This document shows, piece by piece, positions 1 through 8,210 of a stretch of 35,061 nucleotides of DNA. The position numbers were made by a program, and so were the translations under genes. The stretch comes from Fidelibacterota bacterium (lineage in GTDB: Bacteria > Pseudomonadota > Alphaproteobacteria > Rhodospirillales > Rhodospirillaceae). Every line of letters starts with the position of its first letter. Position 1 is the stretch's first letter. The notes below the pieces were generated by a model. That model had not been told where the DNA came from. It saw nothing but the letters and a program-made list of their open reading frames with translations, and ran no database searches. The stretch lies in assembly GCA_947481595.1 (NCBI GenBank), contig CANKHC010000010.1, positions 1 to 35,061 of the forward strand, read 5' to 3'.

Positions 1-594
1 GATATGGTCGAGCGTGCAGCGGTGGTCTGCGGTGCTGCGCGCTGTGCGCCGTACAATCACGTCTTTCTGGAGGGCGTGAAGGCGGCGCTGACCGGAGATC
101 CGAACTATCAGAATGGACGTTTTCTGGCCAAACCCGTTCAAGGTCTGAAAGCCATGGGCCGCGTGTACGCCGGTTGGGCCCTGTCGCACGGCTTCTACCG
201 CGATGAAAAATGGCGCGGTGCGGGGTTTTCGTCATTGGAGGACTATCTCGCGCGCAATTGGGATACCGCCTTTGCTCATCGGGACGCCAATAACGTGATG
301 GCTCAGATCGCCATGTGGCAGGCCGGGGATATCAGCCGCTGCGCCGCCTTCGGCGGTGATATGACGAAGGCCTTGGCGGCAATCACCGCCGACATCCTTT
401 TGATGCCGGGCTCAACCGACCGGTATTTCGACCCCCGCGACAATGAAGCGGAGTTGCCGCTGCTCGTGAACGCGCGTTCGGCGGTGCTCAGCCCCATTGT
501 CTCCGACTACGGCCACCGGGCGGGCAATCCCATAACGCAGCCGGCGGAAAGGGCGTTTATTGCCGCCGAAGTCGCCGCGCTGCTGGAGCGTTAA
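1..594 (+). CDS. MetX-like alpha/beta hydrolase, 3' part only
   Basis: The reading frame is open from base 1, so the gene starts upstream of the window; only the last ~197 residues are visible. The C-terminal part carries what look like the last two members of an alpha/beta-hydrolase triad: Asp in GSTDRYF (near residue 138 counted from the ATG at base 4) and His in DYGHRAGNP (near residue 168). The nucleophile would lie before the window. Overall resemblance is to the homoserine O-acetyltransferase (MetX)-like branch, which transfers acyl groups or hydrolyses esters using the same fold. The His context, GHRAGNP, differs from the GHDAFL-type sequence of true MetX, so I would not call it a methionine-biosynthesis enzyme. 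The next gene begins 141 bases later and appears to have its own leader. Family assignment is fairly sure, substrate unknown. Confidence 0.75.
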   Translation, partial: DMVERAAVVCGAARCAPYNHVFLEGVKAALTGDPNYQNGRFLAKPVQGLKAMGRVYAGWALSHGFYRDEKWRGAGFSSLEDYLARNWDTAFAHRDANNVMAQIAMWQAGDISRCAAFGGDMTKALAAITADILLMPGSTDRYFDPRDNEAELPLLVNARSAVLSPIVSDYGHRAGNPITQPAERAFIAAEVAALLER

Positions 595-699
595 CCCCTC
601 GTTGCGCGCTGCACCCAAAACGATTAACCCCTTCAAGGCGTTAACGGCGGGCGCAGGGCATAGGCGGCCAAAATCTGATACAATGGCGTCCTGGCGGCA

Positions 700-731
700 G
701 AGACCTTAAATAGGGGTCTCGAGGGAGACCC
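700..731 (+). promoter_or_regulatory. Leader with two mutually exclusive hairpins over the ribosome site of the 736 gene
   Basis: Three arms can be read: A, gagacc (700-705); B, gggtctc (714-720); C, gagaccc (725-731). B pairs with A (loop 706-714) or with C (loop 721-724), not both. The ribosome-binding purines GAGGGAG (721-727) lie in the loop and the start of arm C, five to ten bases before the ATG at 736. The B:C form would therefore hide the ribosome site and the A:B form would free it. The arms are seen in the sequence; a switching role is inference. Confidence 0.4.
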
Positions 732-735
732 AGCC

Positions 736-1131
736 ATGTTCGACATCGATCCTGATAAACCCAATATCCCGGCGCTCGCGCGTATCCTGTCGGGCATAAG
801 CCTGCTGCTGCTGATCGGCGCGGCCCTGTCGGGGATTCTGTCGTTCTCGGGCTATGAGTGGGTCAACGAGATCACTGCCGTCGTCGGCGCCGTCGGCGGG
901 TTCCTCCTGGCCTTGGTTTTCGCCGGCCAGGCCAAGATCCTCGAACTGTTAGCGGTGATATCGGCGCGGACCAAGTCGCGCTTCGCCATCGAGGCTCTGG
1001 CCAAGGCCGCCATGCCCGCGGCTCCTGGCGCAGCGGCATCGACGTCGAACCGCATCACCACGCCGGTCAAGGAACGCGTCATTCACGTCTCCGAGGAACA
1101 GGCCCGCCAGCAGGGCTTTAAGGTCAAGTAG
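736..1131 (+). CDS. Small two-TM membrane protein of unknown function
   Basis: This 131-residue protein begins at an ATG preceded by GAGGGAG. After a polar N-terminus (MFDIDPDKPNI) it has two hydrophobic spans, about residues 15-37 and 46-67. These are followed by a basic stretch with ARTKSRF near 76-82, an Ala/Pro-rich linker around 93-102, and a charged tail ending EEQARQQGFKVK. The shape suggests an inner-membrane hairpin with a cytoplasmic tail. I do not recognise a family. It ends nine bases before the GTG start of glnD, so the two are probably co-transcribed and possibly translationally coupled, but that alone says nothing about function. GC-rich third codon positions like those of its neighbours support it being real. 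Confidence 0.7.
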   Translation: MFDIDPDKPNIPALARILSGISLLLLIGAALSGILSFSGYEWVNEITAVVGAVGGFLLALVFAGQAKILELLAVISARTKSRFAIEALAKAAMPAAPGAAASTSNRITTPVKERVIHVSEEQARQQGFKVK

Positions 1132-1140
1132 GTCGCCCTC

Positions 1141-3930
1141 GTGAACGCTGTCTTCCAGCCGCGTCAGATCATCGACCGCCGCCAGATCAATGCGGCGCTG
1201 GATGTGTTTGCCAGCGACGATACCGCCGAGGCCAACAAGCGCAGCCATCTGCTCGAAGGCATCAAGGCCGCCTACAAGGCAGGCTTCGCCGAGATCCGCC
1301 GCCGCTTCGAGGAAAACAAAGCCACGGGTGCGGAAACCGTCGCGGCTCACAGCTACCTGATGGACCAGGTGATCCGAATTCTCTTCGATGCCGCTACGGC
1401 GCATTTTGTCCGTCGCGGCGTTCCCACCACCGGCGAGCGTGTGAGCGTGGTGGCCATCGGCGGCTACGGCCGTGGCGAGCTTGCCCCTTTGTCCGATGTC
1501 GATCTTCTGTTCCTGCTGCCTTACAAGCCGACGCCGTTTTCGGAGCAGCTTGTCGAGTTCATGCTCTACCTGATGTGGGATCTGGGCATCAAAGTCGGCC
1601 ACGCCGTGCGCTCGGTGAACGAGAACATCACTCACGCCAAGGCGGATATGACCATCCGCACCACACTTCTGGACGCGCGCTGGATTTGGGGCGATCAGGA
1701 GCTGGCGGCTGAATTGATTGCGCGTTTCAAGAAAGAGATCAAACGCGGCACCGCCAAGGAGTTTGTGACGGCCAAACTTGCCGAGCGCGATGAGCGCCAC
1801 TCCAAGCTCGGAGATTCACGCTACCGGCTTGAGCCCAACATTAAGGACGACAAGGGCGGGCTGCGTGATCTGCATACGCTGTTCTGGATCGCGAAATATC
1901 TCTACGGCGTCTCCGACGTGCGTAAACTCGCCGACCAGGGTGTCATCGACGACGATGCCGCCGCGCGGTTCACCAAGGCGCACGAGTTCCTGACCACTGT
2001 GCGCTGCCATCTGCACTACCTCACCGGGCGCACCGACAACCGGCTGACCTTCGATTTGCAGCGCGAGATCGCGCCGCGTTTAAGCTACGTCGGTCGCGCC
2101 GGAGCCACGGCGGTCGAACGCTTCATGAAGCACTATTTCCTGGTGGCGCGCGATGTCGGTGACTTGACGCGCGTCTTCTGTGCCCTCCTGGAAGAGAGCG
2201 GCACCGAGAAAAAAACCATCTTCCGCCTGCCCGTGGCGTTCCGACGCAAGAATATCGACGGCTTTGACGTCGACCGCGGACGCATTGGCGTGAAGGACGA
2301 AACCGTCTTCGCCAAGGAGCCGGTGAAGCTGCTGTCGATCTTCCTCACCGCTCTCGAGCACGGCTTGGATTTCCAGCCGGCGACCTTGCGCTTGATTTCC
2401 CATGCGGCCAAACGCGTCAGCAAACTGCGCGATGATCCCGAGGCCAACCGCGTCTTCATGGAGATCCTGACCTCGCCCAAAGGGCCGGAAGCTACACTGC
2501 GCCTCATGAGCGAGTGCGGTGTCTTCGGGCGTTTTGTGCCTGATTTTGGCCGTGTTGTGGCGCAGATGCAGTACGACATGTACCACGTCTACACCACCGA
2601 CGAGCACACGATCCGCGCCATCGGCATCCTAAACCGTATCGAGCAGGGCAAGCTGAAAGAAGCGCTCCCCGTTGCCACAGAAGTCATCAGCAAGGTCCAG
2701 TCGCGCCGGGCCCTTTACGTCGCGGTGCTGCTGCACGACATCGCCAAGGGCCGCGGCGGCGATCATTCGGATCTCGGCGCCGACATCGCTCTTGAACTGT
2801 GTCCGCGCCTCGGCTTGTCGGCGGAGGAAACCGATACCGTCAGCTGGCTGGTGAAAAACCACTTGGTGATGAGCAACACCGCCTTCAAGCGTGATCTCGA
2901 CGATCCGCAGACCATCGCCAAATTTATCGAACAGGTGCAGTCGCCGGAACGCTTGAAGCTGCTGTTAGTCCTGACCTGCGCCGACATTCGCGCCGTCGGT
3001 CCCACGGTCTGGAACAATTGGAAGGCCACGCTGCTACGCGACCTCTACTACCGCGCCGACAGCGCCATGCGTGGCGGTCAGGCGGGCGGCGTAGACGCGC
3101 GTGTGCAGGCGGCCAAGGCCGCACTCGCCGATCGTCTTGCCGATTGGCCTGAGAAAATGCGCGAGGGCATGCTGGCTTTGGGCTCGCCGGCCTTCTGGCT
3201 CTCCAACGACACCGACACTCACGAACGCCTGGCGCACTTCATGCGCGCGGCCGAGGAAGTGGGCGAGAAGATCGCCGTGGACTTCACCATCGACAGCTAC
3301 CGCGATGTCACCCACATGGTGATCTACACGCCCGACCATCCCGGCCTCTTTGCCAAGATCACGGGGGCGCTGGCGCTGGCCGGCGTGTCGGTGGTCGATG
3401 CCAACATCCTGACGCTGTCGAACAGCATGGCGCTCGACACCTTCTCGCTTCAAGATTTCGAAGGTCAGGCGATTGCCGAGAACCGCTTCGCGCGCATCAA
3501 GTCCCGCATCGTCTCGGCCCTCGAAGGCCGCCTGCGCCTCAATCAAGAACTGACCAAAGCGGGTCCCCGCCTGCCGACGCGGGCCAAGGCCCTCGAGGTA
3601 CCGCCGCGCGTCATCATCGACAACGCCGCCTCGAAGGTCTGCAGCGTGGTCGAGATCAACGGCCACGACCGGCCGGGCTTCCTCTCCGACGTCACCAAGG
3701 CCATGGCTGACCTGGGCTTGCAGATCTTCTCGGCACACATCTCGACCTACGGCGAGCGCGTGGTCGACGTCTTCTATGTCAAAGACGTCTTCGGCATGAA
3801 GATCGAGAACGAAACCAAGCTGCGCCAGATCCGCGAAGGTCTGGGCAAGGCCATCGGTGTCAAGGTCGAGAGCTTCGAACTGCAGCGCGGTGAACGCCGC
3901 GCCAAGCCCCGCGAAGGCAGCGCGGCCTAA
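1141..3930 (+). CDS. glnD: Bifunctional uridylyltransferase/uridylyl-removing enzyme GlnD
   Basis: GlnD senses glutamine. At low glutamine it attaches UMP to PII proteins (GlnB/GlnK); at high glutamine it removes it, setting glutamine synthetase activity and nitrogen gene expression. The 929-residue protein has the expected domain order. The nucleotidyltransferase motif GGYGRGE with SDVD is at about residues 107-121. The HD phosphohydrolase motif LLHDIAKGRGGDH is around 530-541. Two C-terminal ACT domains sense glutamine: one beginning TPDHPGLFAKITGAL near 728, the other NGHDRPGFLSDVTKAM near 838. Length fits alphaproteobacterial GlnD. The start is GTG, nine bases after the small membrane protein gene, with only a weak purine stretch in front. 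Nothing looks damaged. Confidence 0.97.
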   Translation: MNAVFQPRQIIDRRQINAALDVFASDDTAEANKRSHLLEGIKAAYKAGFAEIRRRFEENKATGAETVAAHSYLMDQVIRILFDAATAHFVRRGVPTTGERVSVVAIGGYGRGELAPLSDVDLLFLLPYKPTPFSEQLVEFMLYLMWDLGIKVGHAVRSVNENITHAKADMTIRTTLLDARWIWGDQELAAELIARFKKEIKRGTAKEFVTAKLAERDERHSKLGDSRYRLEPNIKDDKGGLRDLHTLFWIAKYLYGVSDVRKLADQGVIDDDAAARFTKAHEFLTTVRCHLHYLTGRTDNRLTFDLQREIAPRLSYVGRAGATAVERFMKHYFLVARDVGDLTRVFCALLEESGTEKKTIFRLPVAFRRKNIDGFDVDRGRIGVKDETVFAKEPVKLLSIFLTALEHGLDFQPATLRLISHAAKRVSKLRDDPEANRVFMEILTSPKGPEATLRLMSECGVFGRFVPDFGRVVAQMQYDMYHVYTTDEHTIRAIGILNRIEQGKLKEALPVATEVISKVQSRRALYVAVLLHDIAKGRGGDHSDLGADIALELCPRLGLSAEETDTVSWLVKNHLVMSNTAFKRDLDDPQTIAKFIEQVQSPERLKLLLVLTCADIRAVGPTVWNNWKATLLRDLYYRADSAMRGGQAGGVDARVQAAKAALADRLADWPEKMREGMLALGSPAFWLSNDTDTHERLAHFMRAAEEVGEKIAVDFTIDSYRDVTHMVIYTPDHPGLFAKITGALALAGVSVVDANILTLSNSMALDTFSLQDFEGQAIAENRFARIKSRIVSALEGRLRLNQELTKAGPRLPTRAKALEVPPRVIIDNAASKVCSVVEINGHDRPGFLSDVTKAMADLGLQIFSAHISTYGERVVDVFYVKDVFGMKIENETKLRQIREGLGKAIGVKVESFELQRGERRAKPREGSAA

Positions 3931-4000
3931 AAAGGCCGTAAACGAAGGTCATACATCGCGCGGGGATTCACACAGACTCGCCGATGCGGTAAAGAGATTC

Positions 4001-5629
4001 ATGTCCTTGCCCACACCTCCGGCACCGCCAGAGGCACCCAGACCGCAGGTGCCGTCGCTGTTCCGCGCCTTCGCCACGGTGGGCAGCTACACCATGCTCA
4101 GCCGGATCACCGGCTTCGTTCGGGAAATCCTGACGGCGACGTATCTGGGTGCAGGTGCTGTTTCCGACGCCTTCTTCATCGCCTTTCAGCTCCCCAACCT
4201 GTTTCGCAGCCTTTTTGCCGAAGGCGCGTTCTCGGCGGGCTTCGTGCCGATCTTCTCCCAACGCCTGGAAAAGGACGGCCAAGCGCGTGCCAAGGAATTC
4301 GCCGACGAGGCTTTTGCCGTACTGGGTGCGGTCCTGTTGCTGTTCACGGTGTTGATGATCCTGATCATGCCGGCCGTGCTGTATCTGATGGCGCCGGGCT
4401 TCGGTCGCGTGCCGGGCCAGATGGAGCGCGCCACCGAACTCGCGCGCATTGCCTTCCCGTATCTCTTGTTCGTGTCGCTGACGATGCTGCAGTCCGGCGT
4501 GCTCAACGCGCTGGGTCACTATGCGGTCGCGGCAGCGGCCCCTGTGCTGCTCAACATTACTTTGATCGCCGCCCTGCTGATCGGTGTCGGTGCAGACGGC
4601 GACCGGGCGGTGTACCTGGCTTGGGGCGTCTTTGCCGCCGGCGTTGTGCAGTTTGTCTGGCTGTGGGCGGAGTACCGCCGCGTCGGCATGCATCTGAAGC
4701 TCGTACGTCCGCGTCTCACCCCTGACGTCAAGCTTCTGTTGATGCGCATGCTGCCGGTGGCCTTCGGCGCCGGCATCTATCAGATCAATCTCGTGGTGAA
4801 CAAGAACATCGCCTCGCTTGTGGGTGAGGGGGCAGTATCGTGGATCAACTATGCCGACCGCGTGAACTTGCTGCCCGTCGGCATATTCGGCGTTGCCATC
4901 GGTGTCGCCCTTTTGCCGCTGCTCGCACGCCAGATCCAGGCGGGCAATGAAGCCGCGGCACTCGCCAACCAGAACCGCGCCATCGAAGTGAGTCTGCTGC
5001 TCACCATCCCAGCGGCGGCCGGTATCGCTGTGCTCTCCGAGCCGATCACCTCCGTGCTGTTCGAACATGGCGCCTTCACGCCTGAAGACCGCGTTGCCGT
5101 GGCCAGCGCCTTGTTGGCGTTTTCCATCGGTCTGCCGGCCTATGTGCTCAACAAGGCGCTGACGCCGGGCTTCTTTGGCCGTCATGACACCAAGACGCCC
5201 GTGAAGGCTTCGGCGACGGCGCTGGTCGTCAACATCGTCATTGCCGTAGGGTTGATGAAGTCCTTCGGCCACGTTGGCATTGCCCTGGCGACATCGGTTT
5301 CGGCGTGGCTGAATGCCAGTGTTCTGGCGGTGATCCTCTACCGGCGCAAACATCTGCAACCCGACGCGCGGCTCAAACGTCGCCTGCCGCGCGTGATCCT
5401 TGCCACCGCGATCATGACGGCGGCGGTCTACTTTGGACTCCAAGTGATCCTCGATCGCTATTGGGCCCTGTTTGGTGCGCCCGGTGCGGCCTCCGGGAAC
5501 AACCTAACGCGCGGCTTTGCCCTCATGGTGCTGATTGGCCTCGGCGGATTGGTCTTCGCCGTCAGTGCGCTCGTGCTCGGTGCGGCAGAACGCAGCGACC
5601 TCGCCAACCTGCGACGCAAGCGCGCTTGA
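4001..5629 (+). CDS. murJ: Lipid II flippase MurJ (MviN)
   Basis: MurJ is a MOP-superfamily membrane protein that moves the peptidoglycan precursor lipid II across the inner membrane. The 542-residue product opens with a Pro-rich tail, then the hallmark N-terminal region: TMLSRITGFVREILTA, GAVSDAFFIAFQLPN and LFRSLFAEGAFSAGFVP. About 14 hydrophobic segments follow. The frame stays open upstream to 3857, inside glnD, but the ATG at 4001 is preferred: it follows AAAGAG and places the family start MSLPTPP directly before the conserved region, whereas the upstream extension is low-complexity and overlaps glnD. It lies 70 bases after glnD and 99 before trpS on the same strand, an order I recall from other alphaproteobacteria. 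Confidence 0.96.
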   Translation: MSLPTPPAPPEAPRPQVPSLFRAFATVGSYTMLSRITGFVREILTATYLGAGAVSDAFFIAFQLPNLFRSLFAEGAFSAGFVPIFSQRLEKDGQARAKEFADEAFAVLGAVLLLFTVLMILIMPAVLYLMAPGFGRVPGQMERATELARIAFPYLLFVSLTMLQSGVLNALGHYAVAAAAPVLLNITLIAALLIGVGADGDRAVYLAWGVFAAGVVQFVWLWAEYRRVGMHLKLVRPRLTPDVKLLLMRMLPVAFGAGIYQINLVVNKNIASLVGEGAVSWINYADRVNLLPVGIFGVAIGVALLPLLARQIQAGNEAAALANQNRAIEVSLLLTIPAAAGIAVLSEPITSVLFEHGAFTPEDRVAVASALLAFSIGLPAYVLNKALTPGFFGRHDTKTPVKASATALVVNIVIAVGLMKSFGHVGIALATSVSAWLNASVLAVILYRRKHLQPDARLKRRLPRVILATAIMTAAVYFGLQVILDRYWALFGAPGAASGNNLTRGFALMVLIGLGGLVFAVSALVLGAAERSDLANLRRKRA

Positions 5630-5654
5630 CGTCGTAAACGGGCGGGCGTACCAA
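5626..5654 (+). promoter_or_regulatory. Possible promoter for trpS
   Basis: TTGACG (5626-5631), overlapping the murJ stop codon, is followed after 17 bases by TACCAA (5649-5654). The -35 box is good, the -10 box poor (three of six). It would give trpS a leader of about 70 bases. A tentative reading; trpS could equally be transcribed from upstream. Confidence 0.25.
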
Positions 5655-5728
5655 CCCTGCGTCCGGTCGGTGCCGGAATACGGGGGTGTCCAAGCCTTCC
5701 GTTCAACACATGTCAGGGATCATCCCCC

Positions 5729-6760
5729 ATGACCAGCGGGTCCACTCCGCCGGTGGCCACGAAAGGCCGCATTCTTTCGGGCATTCAGCCCACCGGTAAT
5801 CTGCATCTCGGAAATTATTTGGGCGCGATCCGCAATTGGGTCGCCTTGCAGAACGACTTCGAATGCCTGTTCTGCATCGTCGATCTGCACGCCATCACCG
5901 TCTGGCAGGAGCCAGCGGCGCTGACCCATGCGACGCGCGAAGTCGCGGCCGGCATGATCGCGGCCGGCATCGATCCGGTGGCGAACGCGCTGTTCGTGCA
6001 AAGCCACGTTCCGGCGCATGCGCAGCTCGCCTGGGTGTTCAATTGCGTCGCACGCCTCGGCTGGCTGAACCGCATGACCCAATTCAAGGACAAGGCCGGC
6101 AAGGATCGCGAGAAAGCGTCAGCCGGGCTTTACGTCTATCCCAACCTCATGGCGGCCGACATTTTGGTCTACAAGGCGACGCATGTGCCCGTGGGCGAGG
6201 ACCAGAAGCAGCATCTGGAGCTCGCGCGTGACATCGCCCAGAAGTTCAACAGCGACTACGGCGTGGAGGTCTTCCCGCAGCCGGAACCCGTCATCCGCGG
6301 TCCGGGCATGCGTGTGATGAGCCTGCGCGATGGATCCAAAAAGATGTCGAAGTCAGATCCGTCCGACTTCTCGCGCATCAACATGACCGACGACGCCGAC
6401 GCCATCGCCGGCAAGGTGCGTAAGGCCACGACCGATCCGCACCCCTTGCCCGACAGCGTGGCGGGGCTCGAGGGCCGCGCCGAGGCGGCCAACCTCCTCA
6501 ATATCTATGCCGCCCTGACCGACCAGACCTTGGAGCAGGTGGTTACTGAGCAGGCCGGCCAGCAGTTCAGCGGCTTCAAGGCCAAACTGACCGACACGGC
6601 GGTGGCCGTGCTGGGCCCCATCAACGCCGAGATGAAGCGGCTGATGAATGACCCGGCTGAGATCGACAAGGTCCTCGCCCGCGGGGCTGCGAAGGCCAAT
6701 GCCATCGCCGAGCCGGTATTAGCAGAGGTCTATCGGACCGTGGGTTTCTTAAGCCGTTGA
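5729..6760 (+). CDS. trpS: Tryptophanyl-tRNA synthetase
   Basis: This cytoplasmic class I aminoacyl-tRNA synthetase charges tRNA-Trp with tryptophan using ATP. The 343-residue length is normal for bacterial TrpS. The HIGH-type signature appears as [14 protein letters not shown] (about residues 21-34), and the second ATP-binding loop as KKMSKSDPS with KMSKS at about 205-209. The family region [14 protein letters not shown] and the [10 protein letters not shown] segment that binds the substrate tryptophan are also present. The ATG at 5729 follows AGGGA at ten bases. The gene faces the reverse RHH/RAMA-like gene, and the paired hairpins at 6782-6843 lie between the two stop codons. Confidence 0.97.
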   Translation: MTSGSTPPVATKGRILSGIQPTGNLHLGNYLGAIRNWVALQNDFECLFCIVDLHAITVWQEPAALTHATREVAAGMIAAGIDPVANALFVQSHVPAHAQLAWVFNCVARLGWLNRMTQFKDKAGKDREKASAGLYVYPNLMAADILVYKATHVPVGEDQKQHLELARDIAQKFNSDYGVEVFPQPEPVIRGPGMRVMSLRDGSKKMSKSDPSDFSRINMTDDADAIAGKVRKATTDPHPLPDSVAGLEGRAEAANLLNIYAALTDQTLEQVVTEQAGQQFSGFKAKLTDTAVAVLGPINAEMKRLMNDPAEIDKVLARGAAKANAIAEPVLAEVYRTVGFLSR

Positions 6761-6770
6761 TATTCCATAT

Positions 6771-6843
6771 TTTGCTGCAGGCTTTGCTGCAGCATACAGT
6801 GCAGCAAAGTACGTTTATGCTGCACCCGATGCTGCAGCATAAA
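6771..6843. repeat. Five alternating GCTGCA modules forming two hairpins
   Basis: Five copies of a TTT(AT)GCTGCA module lie within 73 bases: forward at 6771-6780, 6783-6795 and 6814-6824, reverse at 6800-6809 and 6829-6843. They build two perfect stem-loops of matching design. Hairpin 1 has a 10-bp stem (6782-6791 with 6800-6809) and an 8-base loop. Hairpin 2 has an 11-bp stem (6814-6824 with 6833-6843) and an 8-base loop. Inside are perfect palindromes TGCTGCAGCA (6785-6794) and ATGCTGCAGCAT (6829-6840). The block sits between the converging ends of trpS and the RHH/RAMA-like gene. There is no T-run, so it is not a standard terminator; a two-way transcription barrier, a REP-like element or a protein-binding array are the alternatives. 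Confidence 0.75.
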
Positions 6844-6858
6844 CCCTAGCGCCCACGC

Positions 6859-7551
6859 CTAACGGAGCGCCCAGAATCCGGCGCCTTTGCCGTAGGGCAT
6901 GCAGAACAGGTCAGCGTCCCCCTTGTAGGTATCGCTGTCCGTCGAATGCTCCTCCAGGGTCTCGAGAATGCGGGCCTCGGCGGCGGACGGCCAAGGACGG
7001 CCCGCGGCCAGGCGCGCCGCTTCGACAGCCTTGGTGATTTGCGGCAAGAGCCCGCGCCCGTCGATGGCGGACAGACCCGCGCGCACATCCTCCAGCCAGA
7101 GGGCTTCTTCCGAGGGCTTAGCGGCGGCCTTGGGACGGCGCGCCACTGCGTCGGGGTCCCGCAGGGCGGAAATCGGTTGGCGCTGGCCATCACCCAGAAA
7201 GTGCCAACCCATCCAGGCGTTTTCCGTGCCGGCCCCAATCGCCCGGCTTAGCTCATTCAGGCTGCCGTGGGTGGAGCCGTCGCGCCGCAAAACCCAGACA
7301 CCGCCCGAAGCCGTGGCCCGCACGTCTGCACCCTTGAACCGGCGGAAGATCTCAAATCCCTCGGGGAAGACCACACCGTGGCGGCTATCGCGAAATCCCT
7401 CCGGTGCGCTCCCGGGGCCTCTATGTTTTTCTAGGACTGAAGAATTTGTAGAGAGAATGCGGGTGAGGATGGCATCTTCGGAATCTTCGCCGTTCTGGCG
7501 CAATGCCCAAATTTTTGCATATAAATCAACGGACACGGCGATTTGGCGCAT
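6859..7551 (-). CDS. RHH / RAMA-like putative DNA-binding protein
   Basis: I do not know a named protein matching this 230-residue product. Residues 1-35 (MRQIAVSVDLYAKIWALR, then EDAILTRILS) have the strand-then-two-helices pattern of a ribbon-helix-helix dimer and resemble the SeqA N-terminus. Residues about 58-118 (HGVVFPEGFEIFRRFKG, ATASGGVWVL, SLNELSRAIGAG, MGWHFLG) resemble RAMA-like domains, found with DNA methylases and restriction enzymes: a beta-rich sheet, an S-x-N-E-hs helix and an aromatic W-x-F end. The C-terminal ~90 residues are unassigned. The start has GGGA eight bases ahead and sits behind an AT-rich palindromic region suggesting self-repression. It separates trpS from nfu and has its own promoter. 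A role in sensing or organising DNA is inference. Confidence 0.7.
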   Translation of the reverse strand: MRQIAVSVDLYAKIWALRQNGEDSEDAILTRILSTNSSVLEKHRGPGSAPEGFRDSRHGVVFPEGFEIFRRFKGADVRATASGGVWVLRRDGSTHGSLNELSRAIGAGTENAWMGWHFLGDGQRQPISALRDPDAVARRPKAAAKPSEEALWLEDVRAGLSAIDGRGLLPQITKAVEAARLAAGRPWPSAAEARILETLEEHSTDSDTYKGDADLFCMPYGKGAGFWALR

Positions 7552-7556
7552 TCTAT

Positions 7557-7602
7557 ATTTCCCTATAATTATCTACAATATAGGGGAAATGATATTTTAC
7601 AA
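7557..7602 (-). promoter_or_regulatory. Promoter and palindromic operator of the RHH/RAMA-like gene
   Basis: On the reverse strand TTGTAA (7602-7597) and TATTGT (7580-7575) are separated by 16 bases. An inverted repeat, atttccctata (7557-7567) with tataggggaaat (7579-7590, one extra G), covers the -10 box and start region. The stretch is far AT-richer than its surroundings. Ribbon-helix-helix regulators often bind such sites in their own promoters, so self-repression is a reasonable inference. A second inverted repeat, gatatttt/aaaatatc (7591-7598 with 7604-7611), begins at the stop codon of the nitroreductase gene and may be a weak terminator. Confidence 0.5.
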
Positions 7603-7609
7603 GAAAATA

Positions 7610-8206
7610 TCAGATAATCTGGCAGGCGCGATCAAAGGAAAGGCGCGGGCTGCGCGGGAAGAGCCCCTGATCGTCGCCATAGCCGATGTTGCAGAGGAAG
7701 TTGGCTTTCACCCGGCCGTCCGGCCAGAAGGCAGCATTCACTTTGGCTTGGTCGAAGCCGCTCATGGGGCCGCAGTCGAGGCCGAGCGCTCGGGCGGCGA
7801 TCATCAGATAGGCCGCCTGCAGGCTGGAATTACGCAAGGCGGTTTCCTGGATCAGGGCCGGCTTGCCGGCGAACCAGCTGCGTGCATCCTCATGCGGAAA
7901 CAGTTCGGGCAGGAGGTCATAGAATTCGGTGTCGTAGCCGATGATCGCCGTCAGCGGCGCGGCCATAGTCTTGGCAAGGTTGCCGGCAGACAAAGCCGGT
8001 CGCAGTTTCTCTTTGCCCTCCTTCGAGACGACAAAGATGAAACGGGCCGGCGAACAGTTGGCGCTGGTGGGGCCCATCTTGGCCAGATCATAGACCTGGC
8101 GCAGGAGTTCCTCAGCGACGGCTTCGGGCTTGAAGCTGTTCTGGGTGCGCGCGGCGCGGAAAATCAGATCGAGGTCAGCCTCGCTCGCGCTTCCCCGACT
8201 CGCCAT
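7610..8206 (-). CDS. RutE-like nitroreductase family oxidoreductase
   Basis: Nitroreductase-fold flavoprotein, 198 residues, very close in sequence pattern to RutE/YcdI, the malonic semialdehyde reductase that makes 3-hydroxypropionate in the Rut uracil pathway. Shared blocks are [65 protein letters not shown] and the tail [16 protein letters not shown]. The first and third are in FMN-contacting parts of the fold. The ATG at 8206 is chosen because it falls four bases after the nfu stop codon and gives the RutE-like N-terminus; an upstream start at 8269 would overlap nfu by 59 bases. No other rut genes are nearby, so the physiological substrate is open and a general aldehyde or quinone reductase is possible. 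Confidence 0.9.
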   Translation of the reverse strand: MASRGSASEADLDLIFRAARTQNSFKPEAVAEELLRQVYDLAKMGPTSANCSPARFIFVVSKEGKEKLRPALSAGNLAKTMAAPLTAIIGYDTEFYDLLPELFPHEDARSWFAGKPALIQETALRNSSLQAAYLMIAARALGLDCGPMSGFDQAKVNAAFWPDGRVKANFLCNIGYGDDQGLFPRSPRLSFDRACQII

Positions 8207-8210
8207 GGGT

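Noticed and set aside
3857-4000. Upstream extension of murJ overlapping glnD
   Set aside because: Residues are low-complexity Arg/Ser/Ala-rich and unlike MurJ; the ATG at 4001 has a better ribosome site.
3968-5443. 491-codon reverse open frame opposite murJ
   Set aside because: Composition is extreme (His, Gln, Arg, Asp) with no hydrophobic core; murJ on the forward strand is unambiguous.
6782-6843. Standard rho-independent terminator for trpS
   Set aside because: Stems are strong but no T-run follows either hairpin on either strand, so I listed it as a repeat element.
6771-6843. CRISPR-like repeat array
   Set aside because: Units are 10-16 bases, alternate in orientation and lack regular spacers; no cas gene is near.
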